Position numbers and translations under genes: made by a program. From NCBI RefSeq assembly GCF_036245865.1, contig NZ_BTTW01000004.1:248001-312000 (forward strand): a stretch of DNA of 64,000 nt, read 5' to 3'. The notes under the pieces were generated by a model that worked only from the letters and a program-made list of their open reading frames with translations, was not told where the DNA came from and made no database searches. Position 1 is the stretch's first letter. Every line of letters starts with the position of its first letter. Of this stretch, positions 63,841 through 64,000 are shown piece by piece. The DNA is from Corallococcus caeni (lineage in GTDB: Bacteria > Myxococcota > Myxococcia > Myxococcales > Myxococcaceae).

Positions 63841-64000
63841 ATGTCGGACTCCGGAAAGTCCATGGGAACCCTGGGAGCTCAAGCGCAGGCGCAGGACCCG
63901 GTCGCCCGAGGGCGGCTGCTGCTCGTGGACGACGAGGAGAACATCCTCAAGTCCATCCGGCGGGTGCTGCGCCGCGGTGAGTGGGACATCGAGACGGCGA
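63841..64000 (+). CDS. Response regulator, 3' end cut by the window
   Basis: The frame from ATG 63841 (or 63862) runs off the end of the window after about 53 codons. It shows a Gln/Ala-rich leader, then the receiver start GRLLLVDDEENILKSIRRVLRR with the acidic pocket pair, so it is a CheY-like response regulator. The output domain is beyond the window. It follows the diguanylate cyclase on the same strand with its own candidate promoters. Confidence 0.75.
   Translation, partial: MSDSGKSMGTLGAQAQAQDPVARGRLLLVDDEENILKSIRRVLRRGEWDIETA

Noticed and set aside
63753-63980. A 75-codon frame before the response regulator
   Set aside because: It overlaps the regulator in another frame and its second half is a shadow. 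The hairpin within it fits no riboswitch I know, including the c-di-GMP types.

Overview
The window is about 64 kb of very GC-rich DNA with strong third-position G/C bias. Its content points to a myxobacterium of the Myxococcaceae (Corallococcus or Myxococcus type): many lipoproteins, a MYXO-CTERM-like tail, NGLST repeats, CHAT and caspase-type proteases, a SARP-type regulator and redundant fatty-acid oxidation genes. The species is an inference; there is no rRNA here to settle it. No CRISPR array, insertion sequence, prophage or integrase was seen.

Layout. 1-5.2 kb: the end of a CHAT protease gene, a lipoprotein with a clear terminator, two small membrane proteins, tRNA-Asp and tRNA-Val, and a Spy/CpxP-like protein. 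5.3-13.1 kb: a minus-strand operon of a YdbH/AsmA-type giant, a YdbL-like lipoprotein and a beta-propeller/TPR protein, suggesting envelope lipid or outer-membrane work. 13.1-22.2 kb: a zinc-protease-like gene with a Cys-rich lipoprotein, a DUF4091/GH123-like surface protein, a SARP regulator facing a LytTR regulator, an AurF-like diiron protein and an NGLST-repeat lipoprotein. 22.4-25.9 kb: a first beta-oxidation pair. 26-34 kb: an LRR protein beside a frameshifted small gene, two SH3-like secreted proteins, a DHCR24-like FAD enzyme and a beta-helix lipoprotein.

34-43.1 kb is the most distinctive region. It is a minus-strand operon encoding a tandem-ACP/SDR protein, a 2156-residue hotdog-AT-KS-CLF-KR-DH synthase and a membrane desaturase. 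It looks like a PUFA- or Hgl-type lipid synthase with an unusual domain order. Two 25-bp palindromes are read in frame inside the synthase, and two more of the same family lie between genes at 60.8 kb.

43.2-54 kb: small enzymes, a Sel1-repeat lipoprotein, a UvrA paralogue, and an operon of ECF sigma factor, probable anti-sigma factor, caspase-like lipoprotein with a possible outer-membrane barrel, and an Asp-rich lipoprotein. 54-58.8 kb: hemE, then fadI-fadJ with a promoter, a candidate operator and a terminator. 58.9-62.6 kb: envelope glycolipid-type enzymes, including a 24-codon micro-ORF with ATGA overlaps at both ends. 62.7-64 kb: a diguanylate cyclase and the start of a response regulator cut by the window edge.
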